Shown: positions 1-7,869 of the stretch, one piece after another | Numbering within the stretch: position 1 is the stretch's first letter | Layout: each line of letters begins with the position of its first letter | IMG/VR virus record: IMGVR_UViG_3300044633_000899 | Location: 232,331 to 296,330 of that record | DNA length: 64,000 nucleotides | From: a virus | Direction: 5' to 3' (one strand) | Made by a program: the position numbers and the translations under genes | The notes under the pieces: generated by a model | What the model was told of the DNA's origin: nothing | The model's input: the letters and a program-made list of their open reading frames with translations, nothing else | Database searches by the model: none

Positions 1-1
1 T

Positions 2-529
2 ATCGGTAATACATCAACAACATTATTTAGACCATACGGAAATGTTTTGGTTGACGGAGCATTAAGTGTAACAACAATCTCAGCAACAACATATCAAAAC
101 TTACCAGTTAGTGGTTTAACAGAAGGATCAAACATAAGTTTAACAAACAATAGTGGAAACTATACTGTGGCCGTTACTGGTATTACAAACCCAATCAATA
201 GTTATTTTAGTGCTGGTAGTGGAACAACAGTAAACTGGGATGTTTCGGGTCAAAGTACCAATTACGAAATTACTTTAACTGGTACAACAACATTAAATTT
301 AACAAACGTTAGAAATGGTGATTTCGGAACTATCATAATTAGACAAGACGGTGTTGGTGGAAGGACATTAACTTTGGGAACAATAAATGGACCATTAGGA
401 ACACATATAGTTGCGAATGGTGGTGGTGGTTCTATAATATTAACATCAAATGCTAGTGCTATTGATGTTCTAACATTCACATATAATGGTTCAATAATGT
501 TTTGGACAGTTGGAAATGATTACACCTAA
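2..529 (+). CDS. Tail-fibre-like virion protein, 5' end cut off by the window
   Basis: The reading frame is open to the left edge, so only the C-terminal part (about 175 residues) is visible. A TTG at 47 is the first possible internal start, but the frame reads through it without a stop, so a longer protein is more likely. The visible part is rich in Thr, Ser, Asn and Gly with alternating beta-type residues, and has a Gly-rich stretch near the end. This is typical of phage fibre or baseplate beta-structures, but no family is recognised. It lies 10 bases before the leucine-rich-repeat protein on the same strand, which suggests an adhesin operon at the distal tail. The role is inferred from composition and neighbours only. 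Confidence 0.55.
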   Translation: MGNTSTTLFRPYGNVLVDGALSVTTISATTYQNLPVSGLTEGSNISLTNNSGNYTVAVTGITNPINSYFSAGSGTTVNWDVSGQSTNYEITLTGTTTLNLTNVRNGDFGTIIIRQDGVGGRTLTLGTINGPLGTHIVANGGGGSIILTSNASAIDVLTFTYNGSIMFWTVGNDYT

Positions 530-539
530 AAACTAAAAT

Positions 540-1847
540 ATGAGTAGACAACAATTTACGGCAAGAAATAATATTGGTAGTGTGTTAACATTTCAAAAGA
601 GTGGTGCGACCGCGTCTTTTGATCCTTTTGTTTCATTTAGTAGTGGTTCACGACGTGTTTCTTGGAAATTAGATAATGGTACAAATGTTACTCAAACCGC
701 AGGTAATGGTATTACTTATACTGGATTTACTTCAGATACTGGAATTAGGACAATACAAATGAAAGGTAATAGTTTTAGGGATATAAACTTTTTTAGATTA
801 GATAATGATAATTTATATGGTCATTTAGATCTAACCCAATTATCAGAGTTGAGTAATGTTTTTAGGGTGGATGGTAATATAAATTTAACCGGTATTACAC
901 ACGCGCCGTCATCACAAAATTTCTTACAATACCAAGCTAATAATTGTAAACTGACAGGAAATTTAGATTTAACACCATTATCTGGGTTAGGTGGTAGCTT
1001 TCAGGTTTCTAGTAATATAAATTTAACCGGTATTACACACGCGCCGTCATCACAAAATTTCTCACAATACATTGCTAATAATTGTAACCTAACCGGAAAT
1101 TTAGATTTAACACCATTGTCTGGGTTAGGTGGTGGGTTTTGGTTATATACAAACCCAAAATTAACTGGAATAACACACACACAATCATCACAAATTTTTA
1201 GTAATTATTACGCACAGTTTTGTAATCTAATAGGAATTTTAGATTTAACACCATTGTCTGGATTAGGTGGTGATATTAGAATTAATTCTAATACTGGTTT
1301 AACCAATGTAAACTTTACTATAAGTACACAAAACATAACAGCGTTAGCCTTGGACGGGTGTGACATAACGGGAGAAATAGATTTATCACCATTAACAAAA
1401 TTAGGCGCATCAAGCAGTGGTGTCACATTTAGTTGGGTGAGTTTACATACAAACCCAAACTTAACTAGTGTTATTTTCCCAAATACCAATCAGTTTTTTA
1501 AAAATGGTGTAGGGGGTGCCGAAGTGGTTAGCGTTTTTAGGTTATATGGTTGTAACTTAGATTACGTTGACTTTACCCCACTATCAGGTGCAACATTAGT
1601 GTCTGGTACAACACAAGGAAGACCAAGAATATCATTACGAGATAACAATATGTTAGCAGCAGATGTTAACCATATATTAGTTGATTTCAGTGGAAACACA
1701 ACATATAACCCAACAGGGTGGTCAAATGTAAATTTAAATATTGGAGGAACAAACGATCCCCCAGACTCATTTTCGGGTGGATATGATGGTTTAGCTGCAA
1801 TAAGTTTTTTAACGGGTTCACCGTATAATTGGATAATAACAACGTAA
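540..1847 (+). CDS. Leucine-rich-repeat-like tail adhesin
   Basis: A 435-residue protein built mostly of repeats. A unit of about 46 residues recurs with the signatures NLTGITHAPSSQNF, NNC-L-TGNLDL and TPLSGLGG. At least three good copies lie at roughly residues 95-245, followed by degenerate copies to about residue 360. The regular Leu and Asn spacing resembles leucine-rich-repeat solenoids seen in bacterial surface adhesins. Two units share an identical stretch of about 50 bases, so the duplication is recent. There is no signal peptide or membrane segment. With the fibre-like protein just upstream, a host-recognition role at the tail tip is likely, but this is inference. A secreted or host-acting LRR protein is the alternative. 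Confidence 0.6.
   Translation: MSRQQFTARNNIGSVLTFQKSGATASFDPFVSFSSGSRRVSWKLDNGTNVTQTAGNGITYTGFTSDTGIRTIQMKGNSFRDINFFRLDNDNLYGHLDLTQLSELSNVFRVDGNINLTGITHAPSSQNFLQYQANNCKLTGNLDLTPLSGLGGSFQVSSNINLTGITHAPSSQNFSQYIANNCNLTGNLDLTPLSGLGGGFWLYTNPKLTGITHTQSSQIFSNYYAQFCNLIGILDLTPLSGLGGDIRINSNTGLTNVNFTISTQNITALALDGCDITGEIDLSPLTKLGASSSGVTFSWVSLHTNPNLTSVIFPNTNQFFKNGVGGAEVVSVFRLYGCNLDYVDFTPLSGATLVSGTTQGRPRISLRDNNMLAADVNHILVDFSGNTTYNPTGWSNVNLNIGGTNDPPDSFSGGYDGLAAISFLTGSPYNWIITT
874..1062 (+). repeat. Tandem repeat inside the LRR-like gene, period 138 bases
   Basis: An identical stretch of about 51 bases occurs at 874-924 and again at 1012-1062, exactly 138 bases (46 codons) apart. Similar but diverged units follow near 1150 and 1290. 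The period preserves the reading frame, so copy number could expand or contract without breaking the protein. Confidence 0.85.
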
Positions 1848-1854
1848 TAAACAT

Positions 1855-1885
1855 TTGACAATTATTAATTAATATCGTATGTTTT
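1855..1885 (+). promoter_or_regulatory. Bacteroidota-type promoter for the DNA polymerase
   Basis: TTGACA begins at 1855 and TATGTTTT lies at 1878-1885, with 20 bases between TTG and TA. This matches the Bacteroidota primary sigma consensus (TTG, 19-21 bases, TAnnTTTG) except for the last base. The polymerase start follows about 60 bases downstream. Confidence 0.65.
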
Positions 1886-1946
1886 TATTGTAAAGGTAAA
1901 TGTCGTTAGAACACACGGCAGCGAATAAACCAAATAAAAACATATT

Positions 1947-4886
1947 ATGATATCAGCAGAAGAAATTAAATCCTTCCTAGAAGGGAATGATCCAGAAGAA
2001 CACATAGTCGCAATTGAGTTTGATTACCAAAAGGACTGTATATATAAAATCAAAGAAATCCCAGATAAGGGAAAATCTATCGTTAAAGATAGTTTAATAG
2101 CATTCGCTTGGGTTGGTGACCTACGTGGGTTAAATTTTTACCAAGGTTCAAAAGCATTACAAAAAGAAGCAATGTCCAAATATGGTATTGTTATTGATAA
2201 ATTACGAACCGATGGAAACGAACAATTAGAAAAAGGTTTAACATTCTTAGTTAAATCAATGAAAGGTTATAGATCATTAACACAATTCTTTAAAGATGGT
2301 GGTATTGATCCGTGGGGTGAAAAAGCAAAAGATAAATTCATAATGTTAACCCCCACAGAACAATTCCTAGTATCAAAAGAAAAAAGATTGTTTAAAGGTT
2401 TTGAGGATTATAACACTGTTACCAGACTTGTATTTGACCTTGAGACAACCTCTTTAGAACCAAAAGATGGTAGGATATTTATGATTGGTATCAAAACCAA
2501 TAAAGGATACAGAAAGGTTATTGAGTGTACAAACGATGATGAAGAAAGAAAAGGTATTACCGAATTTTTTAAAATCATTGACGAATTAAAACCATCAATA
2601 ATATCTGGTTACAATTCATTTAACTTTGACTGGAAATGGATTTATGAAAGATGTGAAATCTTAAACATTGACATAAAAAGAATCGCAAAAACATTAAACA
2701 GTCAACGTCCAATATCACAAAAAGATTCAATGTTAAAATTGGGTAACGAAGTTGAGAGGTTTGTTCAAACTCAAATGTGGGGTTATAACAATATTGATAT
2801 TATCCATTCTGTACGTAGAGCACAAGCAATTAATTCATCAATAAAAGAAGCGGGTCTTAAATACATAACAAAACATATTAACGCAGAAGCAAAAGATCGT
2901 GTGTATATTGATCATAATAAAATTGGGTCAATGTATAGAGATAAGGAAGAACATTGGTTAAATATTGAGAATGGTAATTATAAAAAGATTGGTGTTGACC
3001 CAAAGATTGATGAGATTTGTGAACGAAGAAACGATATCTATATTAAAACAACAGGTGATGATATTGTTGAGAGATACCTTGACGATGACCTTGAAGAAAC
3101 GTTATTAGTTGACGAACAGTTTAATCAAGGATCATTTCTATTAGCGTCATTACTTCCAACAACTTATGAGAGAGTATCAACAATGGGTACTGCGACAATC
3201 TGGAAATTGGTAATGTTGGCGTGGTCATATAAAAATGGTTTGGCAATTCCTGCGAAAAAAGAAAAACGAAACTTTGTTGGTGGATTGTCACGATTGTTAA
3301 AGGTGGGTTACTCAAGAGACGTTTTAAAATTAGACTACTCGTCACTTTACCCATCAATCCAACTTACACACGATGTGTTTCCAGAATCAGATATAACTGG
3401 TGTTATGAAAGGTTTATTATCTTACTTTAGGGATACTCGTATTATGTATAAGAATTTATCCGCCGAATGGAAATCAAAAGATGTTAAAATATCACAGAAG
3501 TATGATAATTTCCAATTACCTGTAAAAATATTTATTAATTCACTTTTTGGTGCGTTATCAGCACCACAAGTATTTCCGTGGGGTGATATGGACAGAGGTG
3601 AAATGATAACCTGTACCGGTCGTCAGTATTTAAGAATGATGATAAATTTTTTTACAGAAAGGGGTTACAATGCGAGCGTGATGGACACTGACGGCATTAA
3701 TTTCTCTGTTCCAAGTGGTGTTGAAAATAGAAGGTATGTTGGTAAAGGTCTTAACTGGTTGGTGGAAGAAGGTAAAGAATATGTTGGGGCTGACGCTGAT
3801 GTTGCGGAATTTAACGATATGTGTATGAGGGGAACGATGGGCCTCGATACTGACGGGAGTTGGCCAGCATGTATTAATCTTGCTCGTAAAAATTATGCGT
3901 TATTAACAGATAAAGGTAAAGTCAAGTTAACGGGTAACTCAATTAAGTCCAAAAAAATGCCAAAATATATTGAGGTGTTTTTAGATAAAGGAATTAAAAT
4001 GTTATTAAATGGTTATGGTCAAGATTTTGTTGAGTGGTATTATGATTATTTACATAGAATTTTTGACCAAGATATCCCCCTAATGGAAATTGCGAATAAA
4101 GCCAAGATTAAACAAAGTGTTGGTGATTACATTAAAAGAAGTAAAACAACAACCAAATCTGGTGCGTTAATGTCAAGACAAGCACATATGGAGTTGGCGA
4201 TTTTAGAGAACTTAAACGTCAATCTCGGTGATGTCATCTATTATGTAAACAACGGAACAAAGGCAACACACGGAGATGTACAAAAAGTTAATAAACCAAA
4301 GGCGGGTTGGAACGATGAACAAATAAAATTATTTTTTTCCGATTCTACAACATCTAAAGTTACTTACAAAGAAAAAGAAAGTTTCCTGCTTGAAAATGGT
4401 TGGGAAAAGTCTTGGTCAGAAGATAATTGGGTACGTAGTAATTCTAAAAATAAAGAGGCAAATACTGGTATACCAACAGATACCGCTTATAAAGTTGCTA
4501 ATTCAGATTCCGTTATCCAATTAAATTGTTATAGAATTGACCCCCAGGAATTAGAGAGTAACCCTAATCTAAGAGGTGAATATAATGTTCAAAGGGCAAT
4601 CGCAACATTTAATAAAAGGGTTGAACCATTATTGGTATGTTTTAAAGAAGAAGTTAGAAATGGATTGTTAGTTAAAAATCCAGAAGAAAGACCTTACTTT
4701 ACAAAAGATCAGTGTGAACTAATCAATGGCGTTCCTTTTGATGATGAAGATCAGGATAAATTGGAGGACGTTATGGAAATGTCAGACGATGAGGTTGTGT
4801 TTTGGGAAAAGGTTGGTGTTTCACCATATCATATGTATGATAACATTGACCCATATATGGTCAAATTCATACCTCAAGAAGTTTAA
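1947..4886 (+). CDS. 43: Family B DNA polymerase (T4 gp43-like)
   Basis: Replicative DNA polymerase of 979 residues, slightly longer than T4 gp43 (898). The N-terminal proofreading domain shows ExoI FDLETTSL with Asp164 and Glu166, and an ExoII-type YNSFNFD near residue 222. The polymerase domain shows motif A with DYSSLYPS (Asp463), motif B KIFINSLFGAL near residue 526, and motif C MDTDG (catalytic Asp580 and Asp582; the usual YxDTDS is changed to DTDG). The first 160 residues and the last 200 have no obvious matches beyond the gp43 fold, and no intein or intron break was seen. It has its own host-type promoter and no TATTTAT element, as expected for an early gene. The minus-strand neck genes converge and overlap its last four bases. 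Confidence 0.95.
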   Translation: MISAEEIKSFLEGNDPEEHIVAIEFDYQKDCIYKIKEIPDKGKSIVKDSLIAFAWVGDLRGLNFYQGSKALQKEAMSKYGIVIDKLRTDGNEQLEKGLTFLVKSMKGYRSLTQFFKDGGIDPWGEKAKDKFIMLTPTEQFLVSKEKRLFKGFEDYNTVTRLVFDLETTSLEPKDGRIFMIGIKTNKGYRKVIECTNDDEERKGITEFFKIIDELKPSIISGYNSFNFDWKWIYERCEILNIDIKRIAKTLNSQRPISQKDSMLKLGNEVERFVQTQMWGYNNIDIIHSVRRAQAINSSIKEAGLKYITKHINAEAKDRVYIDHNKIGSMYRDKEEHWLNIENGNYKKIGVDPKIDEICERRNDIYIKTTGDDIVERYLDDDLEETLLVDEQFNQGSFLLASLLPTTYERVSTMGTATIWKLVMLAWSYKNGLAIPAKKEKRNFVGGLSRLLKVGYSRDVLKLDYSSLYPSIQLTHDVFPESDITGVMKGLLSYFRDTRIMYKNLSAEWKSKDVKISQKYDNFQLPVKIFINSLFGALSAPQVFPWGDMDRGEMITCTGRQYLRMMINFFTERGYNASVMDTDGINFSVPSGVENRRYVGKGLNWLVEEGKEYVGADADVAEFNDMCMRGTMGLDTDGSWPACINLARKNYALLTDKGKVKLTGNSIKSKKMPKYIEVFLDKGIKMLLNGYGQDFVEWYYDYLHRIFDQDIPLMEIANKAKIKQSVGDYIKRSKTTTKSGALMSRQAHMELAILENLNVNLGDVIYYVNNGTKATHGDVQKVNKPKAGWNDEQIKLFFSDSTTSKVTYKEKESFLLENGWEKSWSEDNWVRSNSKNKEANTGIPTDTAYKVANSDSVIQLNCYRIDPQELESNPNLRGEYNVQRAIATFNKRVEPLLVCFKEEVRNGLLVKNPEERPYFTKDQCELINGVPFDDEDQDKLEDVMEMSDDEVVFWEKVGVSPYHMYDNIDPYMVKFIPQEV

Positions 4887-5260
4887 TTAAATTTAACACC
4901 ATCACTTGCGATAACATACCAATTACCTTCAAGAAACTGGAACTGAACACAGGCACCCTTCTCTAAAAGAAGTTCGTCCCATTCTTCATCTATAGAACCA
5001 ACATCAGTTTTAATTAAAACATTTGTTAGTGATTTAATTGTTATTTTATTTGTTTTTCCCGATTTTAAAGTAACTTCAGAATATTCAACGTCTTTAACAA
5101 TTAAAAATGACTCATCGTTAATTATGTAATTATCAACAGAAATTATTTTTTGTATTTCCGTTGGTTTTTCAACAACTACTTTTGGTTCAACAACCGTTTG
5201 TGTGTGATATCTAACAACATTTTTTCGTTGTGTGATATTTTCTACTCTTAATCCACCCAT
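4883..5260 (-). CDS. Small virion-associated protein downstream of the neck protein
   Basis: A 125-residue protein not assigned to a named family. The N-terminal 40 residues are basic and Val/Glu-rich and probably extended. Residues 45-125 alternate hydrophobic and polar positions (SFLIVKDVEYSEVTLKSG, then FLEGNWYVIASDG), suggesting a small beta-barrel of the kind found at the C-terminus of phage decoration or fibre proteins. Its start overlaps the stop of the gp13-like gene by one base, so the two are co-transcribed and probably translationally coupled. A head, neck or decoration role is inferred from that linkage. Confidence 0.55.
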   Translation of the reverse strand: MGGLRVENITQRKNVVRYHTQTVVEPKVVVEKPTEIQKIISVDNYIINDESFLIVKDVEYSEVTLKSGKTNKITIKSLTNVLIKTDVGSIDEEWDELLLEKGACVQFQFLEGNWYVIASDGVKFN

Positions 5261-6387
5261 TATATTACGTATATTTGTCTTGGCATCGCCCTAAATTTTA
5301 GGGATTTATTTAAATTTTCAGCAAGTAATGCTTCTCTTTCAATTACTTTGTCTGGTTTCAATCTTGTTAATCTTCCTTCAGCACCAATTAACTCATCAAT
5401 TAATTTTGTTTTTTCATCTTTCGCTTCAGTTGCAAGTGATGTGTAATCCATTGTTAAGTCACCGTCTGGTGTTTTTAAGTTACCACTGAATTTTCCACGT
5501 ACTCTAGAAAGTGTTTCTTTACAGTAAGCAATAAACCATCGTCTAACCCAAATTTGAGAGGGGTTATTTAAGTCCACCCAACTCATTTTATCAAATGGTA
5601 CATCAGAAGGTAATTTAATAATGTCTGGGTTGTCTTTTAAACATTTGTCTCTATCGGCAGGACCAACATCATAATACCAATACCAGACCTTTCCTTTTGT
5701 TAGTGTTCCATTACCAAAGTCAAATTTACCACCAGGTGTGTTCATTAAGTGTATCGCTTTTTTACCATCGGGTAACGCTGTTACTCTATATGTTAAATCA
5801 CCTGCGATAATTCTTCTTTGTATGTTTATTTCTTGCATTCTTAATAACATATCAAACGCCGGCATCATAAAATAACTTCCGGCCATATTACCCATTTGTG
5901 CAAGACCTCCGCCACCACCAAGACCACCTCCGGCACCTAACGCACCAAAAGACCAAGGGTCAAACATTGTATTATTTAATGTCGCTGGGGTAAACCATAG
6001 TAATTCGTTTAATTCACGATTGGCAGGTATTTCATATATTTGTTGGTTTGGTGCTAATTGAATGTAGTCTTTTTTTAAGACACTCTCACCGCCTGCTTGT
6101 AACCCAACAATTTTTGAGTAAGCATAAGTATATCTTGTTTCATAATCTAAACTTCTTGTCGTAAACGCTTTTGATAAAGATTGTGTGTCTAAGTTTAAAT
6201 TGTTTAATGCAGTCCATTGTGACTCAATTAACCAATCTTGTACATATTGTGAATATTCATCAATTGAGAACTCTAAAAGTGTATCCATTTGTTCGTCCTC
6301 TAACTCAACACTTCTCTGTGGAGCACCTAATAAATGTCTAACTTTTTTATATAAGTTACTTCTTTCTGGTTCGTCAATTATTCCCAT
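5260..6387 (-). CDS. 13: Neck protein, gp13-like head-tail connector component
   Basis: A 375-residue protein with features of the T4-type neck protein gp13. It has a charged helical N-terminus (YKKVRHLLGAPQRSVELEDE) and a central Gly-rich loop (GALGAGGGLGGGGG) near residue 150. The conserved C-terminal segment WVRRWFIAYCKETLSRVRG lies near residue 275 and precedes a helical tail. T4 gp13 has 309 residues; the excess here is mostly the Gly-rich loop and the C-terminus. It would sit between portal and tail and help seal the filled head. A TATTTAT element lies 13 bases upstream of the start. Naming as gp13 rests on remembered family patterns and genomic role. Confidence 0.65.
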   Translation of the reverse strand: MGIIDEPERSNLYKKVRHLLGAPQRSVELEDEQMDTLLEFSIDEYSQYVQDWLIESQWTALNNLNLDTQSLSKAFTTRSLDYETRYTYAYSKIVGLQAGGESVLKKDYIQLAPNQQIYEIPANRELNELLWFTPATLNNTMFDPWSFGALGAGGGLGGGGGLAQMGNMAGSYFMMPAFDMLLRMQEINIQRRIIAGDLTYRVTALPDGKKAIHLMNTPGGKFDFGNGTLTKGKVWYWYYDVGPADRDKCLKDNPDIIKLPSDVPFDKMSWVDLNNPSQIWVRRWFIAYCKETLSRVRGKFSGNLKTPDGDLTMDYTSLATEAKDEKTKLIDELIGAEGRLTRLKPDKVIEREALLAENLNKSLKFRAMPRQIYVI

Positions 6388-6400
6388 AGTGATTTTTTAT

Positions 6401-6407
6401 ATAAATA
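6401..6407 (-). promoter_or_regulatory. TATTTAT late-promoter candidate for the neck genes
   Basis: Read on the minus strand, GATATTTATATAA precedes the ATG of the gp13-like gene with 13 bases between element and start codon. It belongs to the TATTTAT class found in front of most virion genes here. Confidence 0.55.
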
Positions 6408-6423
6408 TCAACAAGTTTAAATT

Positions 6424-6870
6424 TTAACCGATTACCATTAATTTTGGGTTGTAGTTTCTAACTGGGTTTGCGTCACTTATGTTAAACGTTTTGTCTAACC
6501 ACACTTTTATAATTGATTCTGTTTGTTCTGGTGTTAATTTAAAAAAATTTTCTAACACCATCCAAAATTCAGAATTGTTAATAAACATTTTTTTTGTCAA
6601 TAGATTAAAAACTATCAAATTGTCATTTGGTTTTTTGCGAAACAACATTAAATTAGATGATGTTTTACTTATAACCGTTTCTAAATCGTTATACAAATTT
6701 AAAAACTCAAACGGATTGTTGTCAAACCCTTTTGATATGATTGTGTCAATACTATTAAAATATATTAATTTATTCCACCCCTCATTTTTAATCTTATTTT
6801 GGATGATTTCTTTTTCACTTAAAGATTCATTTAATCTTTTGTACTGACTTTCGGATATAATAATTTTCAT
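6424..6870 (-). CDS. Divergent member (A1) of the leader-bearing 'A' family
   Basis: A 148-residue protein beginning MKIIISESQYKRLNE. The leader ends in LNE, an I/L-x-E site like those cut by T4-type prohead proteases. The body keeps only the skeleton of the family domain: FEFLNLYNDLE (others have MDFLNLFNDLE), a central LFRKKPNDNLIVF and the helix ending in WLDKTF. It is the most diverged copy and the last of the minus-strand array. TATTTAT lies exactly four bases before its ATG. No enzyme motif is visible. Packaging inside the capsid is inferred from the leader; the body's function is unknown. Confidence 0.7.
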   Translation of the reverse strand: MKIIISESQYKRLNESLSEKEIIQNKIKNEGWNKLIYFNSIDTIISKGFDNNPFEFLNLYNDLETVISKTSSNLMLFRKKPNDNLIVFNLLTKKMFINNSEFWMVLENFFKLTPEQTESIIKVWLDKTFNISDANPVRNYNPKLMVIG

Positions 6871-6874
6871 ATTG

Positions 6875-6881
6875 ATAAATA
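6875..6881 (-). promoter_or_regulatory. TATTTAT four bases before the start of A1
   Basis: Minus-strand TATTTAT-CAAT-ATG. The four-base gap recurs in every member of the A family, so transcription from this element would begin at or near the start codon. Confidence 0.5.
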
Positions 6882-6891
6882 TTCTATTTTT

Positions 6892-7341
6892 TCAATTTGT
6901 AGACCTCATCCAATTGTCATCAACACCAATTATCAATGGTATGACATCCCTTAAATTGTGGGTCAACCATTTCTGTATAAGTTTCTGTATATTAGTGTAG
7001 TTAAGACCAAAGTTACCTTCCAAAACTGACCAAATTTCATTATAATTAATATAAACCTCATCACTTTCTCTATCGTGAATGATAAAATTATGACCTTTTT
7101 TAAAACGATATAATGTCCAATATTCTTCTTCTTCACTCTGAACCGATTCCAGATCATTAAATAAGTTTAAGAAATCCATTGGTTCTTTAATGTCAAAAAT
7201 TTCAAGAGTTTTATCCAAGGACCCAACAATCTTTGTTACAGATTCAAAACCAACCTTTTTTATTAAACCCAATAATTTTTCTTTTAAAGAAACGTTTTCT
7301 TTAATTAGTTTGTATTGACTTTCGGTGATGATAATTTTCAT
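6892..7341 (-). CDS. Leader-bearing 'A' family protein (A2)
   Basis: A 149-residue member of the array. The leader is MKIIITESQYKLIKE, with the I-K-E candidate cleavage site at residues 13-15. It is followed by VSLKEKLLGLIKK and the domain signatures VGSLDKTLEIFD, MDFLNLFNDLESVQSEE, LYRFKKGHNF and YINYNEIWSVLE. The fold looks mixed alpha/beta and soluble, with no Cys cluster or signal peptide, and is not assigned to a known family. The C-terminal helix (WLTHNLRDV) aligns with WLDEVYNLRGV of its paralogs. Its last codons come from a second, out-of-phase partial copy of the 3' repeat. It is clearly a duplicate of the downstream-numbered neighbours. Delivery into the host cell is inferred from the leader. 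Confidence 0.75.
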   Translation of the reverse strand: MKIIITESQYKLIKENVSLKEKLLGLIKKVGFESVTKIVGSLDKTLEIFDIKEPMDFLNLFNDLESVQSEEEEYWTLYRFKKGHNFIIHDRESDEVYINYNEIWSVLEGNFGLNYTNIQKLIQKWLTHNLRDVIPLIIGVDDNWMRSTN

Positions 7342-7345
7342 ATTG

Positions 7346-7352
7346 ATAAATA
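7346..7352 (-). promoter_or_regulatory. TATTTAT four bases before the start of A2
   Basis: Minus-strand TATTTAT-CAAT-ATG, same arrangement as the other A-family genes. Confidence 0.5.
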
Positions 7353-7377
7353 TTCTAATTTTTTTAAATTGTAGATA

Positions 7378-7827
7378 TCATTCAATTTTTCCAATTACTT
7401 CCGTGCTGTTTGCGTAGATTCTGACTCCCCTTAAATTGTAGACCTCACCCAACCATATCTCTATAATTTTCTGTCTTTCAGAAAATTTAAGACCAAATTT
7501 ATCTTCCAATACTGACCAAATTTCATCAGAATTGATATAAACAGAATCATTTTTTCTATCGTAAACCATAAAGTTATGACCTTTTCTATAACGATACAAT
7601 GTCCAATTTTCATCTTCCTCACTCTGAACCGATTCCAAATCATTAAATAAATTTAAGAAATCCATCGGTTCTTTGACATCAAAGATTTCAAATGTTTTAT
7701 CCAAAGATCCAACAATCTTTGTTACAGATTTAAAACCAACTTTTTTTATTAAACCCAACAATTTTTCCTTTAAAGAAACGTTTTCTTTGATTAGTTTGTA
7801 TTGACTTTCGGATATAATAATTTTCAT
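7378..7827 (-). CDS. Leader-bearing 'A' family protein (A3)
   Basis: A 149-residue protein that is nearly collinear with A2 and very similar to it. The leader is MKIIISESQYKLIKE (candidate cut after Glu15), then VSLKEKLLGLIKKVGFKS. Body signatures are VGSLDKTFEIFD, MDFLNLFNDLESVQSEED, LYRYRKGHNF, YINSDEIWSVLE and WLGEVYNLRGV. After this the sequence diverges completely into a 14-residue tail (RIYANSTEVIGKIE), where other members have unrelated tails. The stop is created by a second, shifted copy of the 3' repeat that starts 67 bases after the first. The body's function is unknown. Confidence 0.75.
   Translation of the reverse strand: MKIIISESQYKLIKENVSLKEKLLGLIKKVGFKSVTKIVGSLDKTFEIFDVKEPMDFLNLFNDLESVQSEEDENWTLYRYRKGHNFMVYDRKNDSVYINSDEIWSVLEDKFGLKFSERQKIIEIWLGEVYNLRGVRIYANSTEVIGKIE
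7422..7454 (-). repeat. 3' repeat copy inside A3 (one mismatch to the 38-base form)
   Basis: On the minus strand this stretch encodes WLGEVYNLRGV and matches the repeat in the dismutase gene and in the plus-strand gene at 51314, apart from one base in the compared core. A degenerate second copy follows 67 bases later, across the A3 stop. Confidence 0.75.
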
Positions 7828-7831
7828 ATTG

Positions 7832-7838
7832 ATAAATA
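7832..7838 (-). promoter_or_regulatory. TATTTAT four bases before the start of A3
   Basis: Minus-strand TATTTAT-CAAT-ATG. Confidence 0.5.
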
Positions 7839-7848
7839 TTCTAATTTT

Positions 7849-7869
7849 TTAAATTGTAGACCTCATCCA
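7849..7869 (-). repeat. Truncated 3' repeat copy at the end of the dismutase gene
   Basis: Twenty-one bases of the repeat core lie across the stop codon of the three-domain dismutase gene, 67 bases from the full copy at 7902-7939. The TGA stop of that gene is formed inside this second copy. Confidence 0.7.

Noticed and set aside
1947-4886. Intein or intron in the DNA polymerase
   Set aside because: The exonuclease and polymerase motifs are in normal order and spacing and the extra length is spread out; no splice junctions or endonuclease motifs were seen. The same was checked for NrdA and the helicase.
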